A DNA stretch of 6,734 bases from Nitrospinales bacterium (GTDB lineage Bacteria; Nitrospinota_A; UBA7883; JACRGQ01). Numbering within the stretch: position 1 is the stretch's first letter; the number at the start of each line of letters is the position of its first letter. Location of the stretch: assembly GCA_023248615.1 (NCBI GenBank), contig JAHFEI010000116.1, positions 1 through 6,734 of the forward strand. Direction: 5' to 3'. The translations under genes were made by a program, and so were the position numbers. Positions 6,144 to 6,734 of the stretch are shown here, piece by piece. The notes beneath the pieces were generated by a model that was not told the origin of the DNA, searched no databases, and worked only from the letters and a program-made list of their open reading frames with translations.

Positions 6144-6168
6144 TTGTTTGCCCGTTTCCGCCAAACAA
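6144..6168. promoter_or_regulatory. Dyad in the divergent region, possible operator
   Basis: TTGTTTG (6144-6150) and CAAACAA (6162-6168) are perfect 7-bp reverse complements with an 11-base spacer. The dyad covers the putative -35 box and spacer of the promoter for the four-cysteine gene and lies in the shared upstream region of trpG, so a bound protein could affect both. No regulator is identified. Confidence 0.35.
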
Positions 6169-6176
6169 TTTATAGT
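6148..6176 (+). promoter_or_regulatory. Promoter candidate for the four-cysteine gene
   Basis: TTGCCC (6148-6153) and TATAGT (6171-6176) are 17 bp apart. The -10 box matches the consensus at five of six bases; the -35 box is weaker. Transcription would start near 6183, leaving a leader of about 37 bases with AAGGAG at 6201-6206. Confidence 0.4.
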
Positions 6177-6219
6177 TGCCCTGATAATTAAAACCCGCAT
6201 AAGGAGAACCGCCGGGCCG

Positions 6220-6417
6220 ATGTTGAAACCAGGGCTTCAGGCGCCCAACTGTATGGAGTGCGCCTATTATTACATAACGTGGGACAAGGGATTTCCTTAC
6301 GGCTGCCGGGCGATAGGTTTCAAAAGCAAGCGCCGTCCGCAATTGGATGTCCAGCAAATCTCCGGCAAATCCTGCCTGGCGTTTGAGCTGCGGCGGAAAG
6401 CGCCCAATCCGGAGTGA
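6220..6417 (+). CDS. Small four-cysteine protein, conserved hypothetical
   Basis: A 65-residue protein with Cys11 and Cys14 (NCMEC), Cys29 (PYGCRAIGFKS) and Cys52 (SGKSCLAFE). The spacing CxxC - x14 - C - x22 - C suggests a single bound metal ion or cluster. The core, with YYYITWD, FPYGCRAIGFKS and SGKSCLAFE, resembles small uncharacterised proteins I recall from deltaproteobacteria and related groups, some loosely labelled uracil-DNA glycosylase; I would not use that name, since no glycosylase domain is present. The open frame extends upstream to 6148, but the ATG at 6220 fits the conserved part and follows AAGGAG at 6201-6206. The 13-base spacing is longer than usual. It is divergent from trpG. 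Being short and cytosolic (no signal or membrane segment), it may be a redox, metal or nucleic-acid-binding accessory protein; function unknown. Confidence 0.8.
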   Translation: MLKPGLQAPNCMECAYYYITWDKGFPYGCRAIGFKSKRRPQLDVQQISGKSCLAFELRRKAPNPE

Positions 6418-6507
6418 TTCTTATTGCGCGGCCCCCTGCAGGTCGATTTCACCTCGTATTTGGAAAAGGCCAGGACTTTCGGCTGTTCCCGTCGCGGTGT
6501 AAATTTG

Positions 6508-6536
6508 TGGACAGCCAACTTTAATCAGTTTAGAAT
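6508..6536 (+). promoter_or_regulatory. Promoter of tRNA-Leu
   Basis: TGGACA (6508-6513) and TAGAAT (6531-6536) each match the sigma70 consensus at five of six positions, with the ideal 17-bp spacer. The start would fall near 6543, about 12 bases before the mature tRNA 5' end. This is the best promoter in the window. Confidence 0.7.
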
Positions 6537-6554
6537 TCCCCAATCATTCCCCGT

Positions 6555-6641
6555 GCCGGAGTGGCGAAATTGGTAGACGCAGGGGACTCAAAATCCCCCG
6601 TAGGCAACTATGTGCCGGTTCGAGTCCGGCCTCCGGCACCA
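6555..6641 (+). tRNA. tRNA-Leu, anticodon CAA
   Basis: A complete class II tRNA with encoded CCA. The acceptor stem GCCGGAG (6555-6561) pairs with CTCCGGC (6631-6637), followed by discriminator A and CCA (6638-6641). The D-arm contains TTGGTAGA. The anticodon stem GGGGA/TCCCC (6582-6586 and 6594-6598) encloses the loop CTCAAAA, so the anticodon is CAA at 6589-6591, reading UUG. A long variable arm (6599-6613) is typical of Leu/Ser. The T-arm GCCGG-TTCGAGT-CCGGC spans 6614-6630. Discriminator A73 and the anticodon fix leucine. A T-run (6645-6650) just after the CCA may serve as terminator while encoding lysines of the converging gene. Confidence 0.97.
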
Positions 6642-6734
6642 CTATTTTTTGGAACGGCCGGCCCATTCCCTGGCAAGCATTCCATAAATCACATGATCGA
6701 CATAACGGCCGTTCACATGCTCCGCCTCGCGAAT
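6642..6734 (-). CDS. GNAT-family N-acetyltransferase, C-terminal end
   Basis: On the minus strand the frame is open from the right edge to a TAG at 6644-6642 and gives the last 30 residues, including AEHVNGRYVDHVIYGMLARE. This matches the end of RimJ/RimL-like GNAT acetyltransferases, where a conserved H-V-x-x-G-x-Y-x-D-x-x-x-Y-G-x-L-x-x-E-W segment forms the last strands of the acetyl-CoA fold. The substrate (protein N-terminus, amino sugar or other amine) cannot be told from this part. The gene converges on tRNA-Leu, its stop directly touching the CCA end. It is also the only clear gene here ending in TAG, which matters for reading the amber codon in trpD. Confidence 0.75.
   Translation of the reverse strand: MREAEHVNGRYVDHVIYGMLAREWAGRSKK

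Overview
The window looks like a piece of a bacterial chromosome, probably Gram-negative. It is a mosaic of GC-rich conserved housekeeping genes (clpB, trpG-trpD, a glutaredoxin, tRNA-Leu) and AT-rich, nearly gene-free DNA. The taxon cannot be fixed from sequence alone. A small four-cysteine protein and the general gene style are compatible with deltaproteobacteria-like or Nitrospinota/Nitrospirota-like lineages, but that is only an impression.

Layout. Positions 1-216 hold the C-terminal 71 residues of an HTH (XRE/HigA-like) regulator cut by the left edge. Positions 217-623 have no convincing gene, only a 40-residue ORF that resembles a decayed SEC-C motif. Positions 624-872 (+) encode a glutaredoxin-like protein with a CSDC active site. 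Converging on it is clpB (921-3482, -), complete with both AAA+ modules. Upstream of clpB lies about 940 bp of AT-rich DNA (3543-4479) with no ORF above 40 codons but several dyads, including a 33-bp near-perfect palindrome at 3885-3917. Next on the minus strand is trpD (4480-5493), overlapped by 4 bp by trpG (5490-6071). A short divergent intergenic region leads to a 65-residue four-cysteine protein (6220-6417, +). A tRNA-Leu(CAA) follows at 6555-6641 with a good sigma70-type promoter. Its CCA end directly abuts the stop codon of a converging GNAT acetyltransferase gene cut by the right edge.

How they work together. trpG and trpD form a translationally coupled pair for two early steps of tryptophan synthesis; trpE and trpC are not adjacent. 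ClpB is a stress disaggregase, and its nearest promoter-like sequence lies almost on the start codon. The other genes look like independent units.

The most notable observation is that trpD carries an in-frame amber (UAG) codon at codon 141, while reading frame and family conservation continue perfectly on both sides. It could be a nonsense mutation, a base-call error, or a readthrough codon. The last gene of the window uses UAG as its normal stop, which argues against genome-wide reassignment. I did not find a clear multi-gene novel system. The AT-rich island and its large palindrome are the least explained part.
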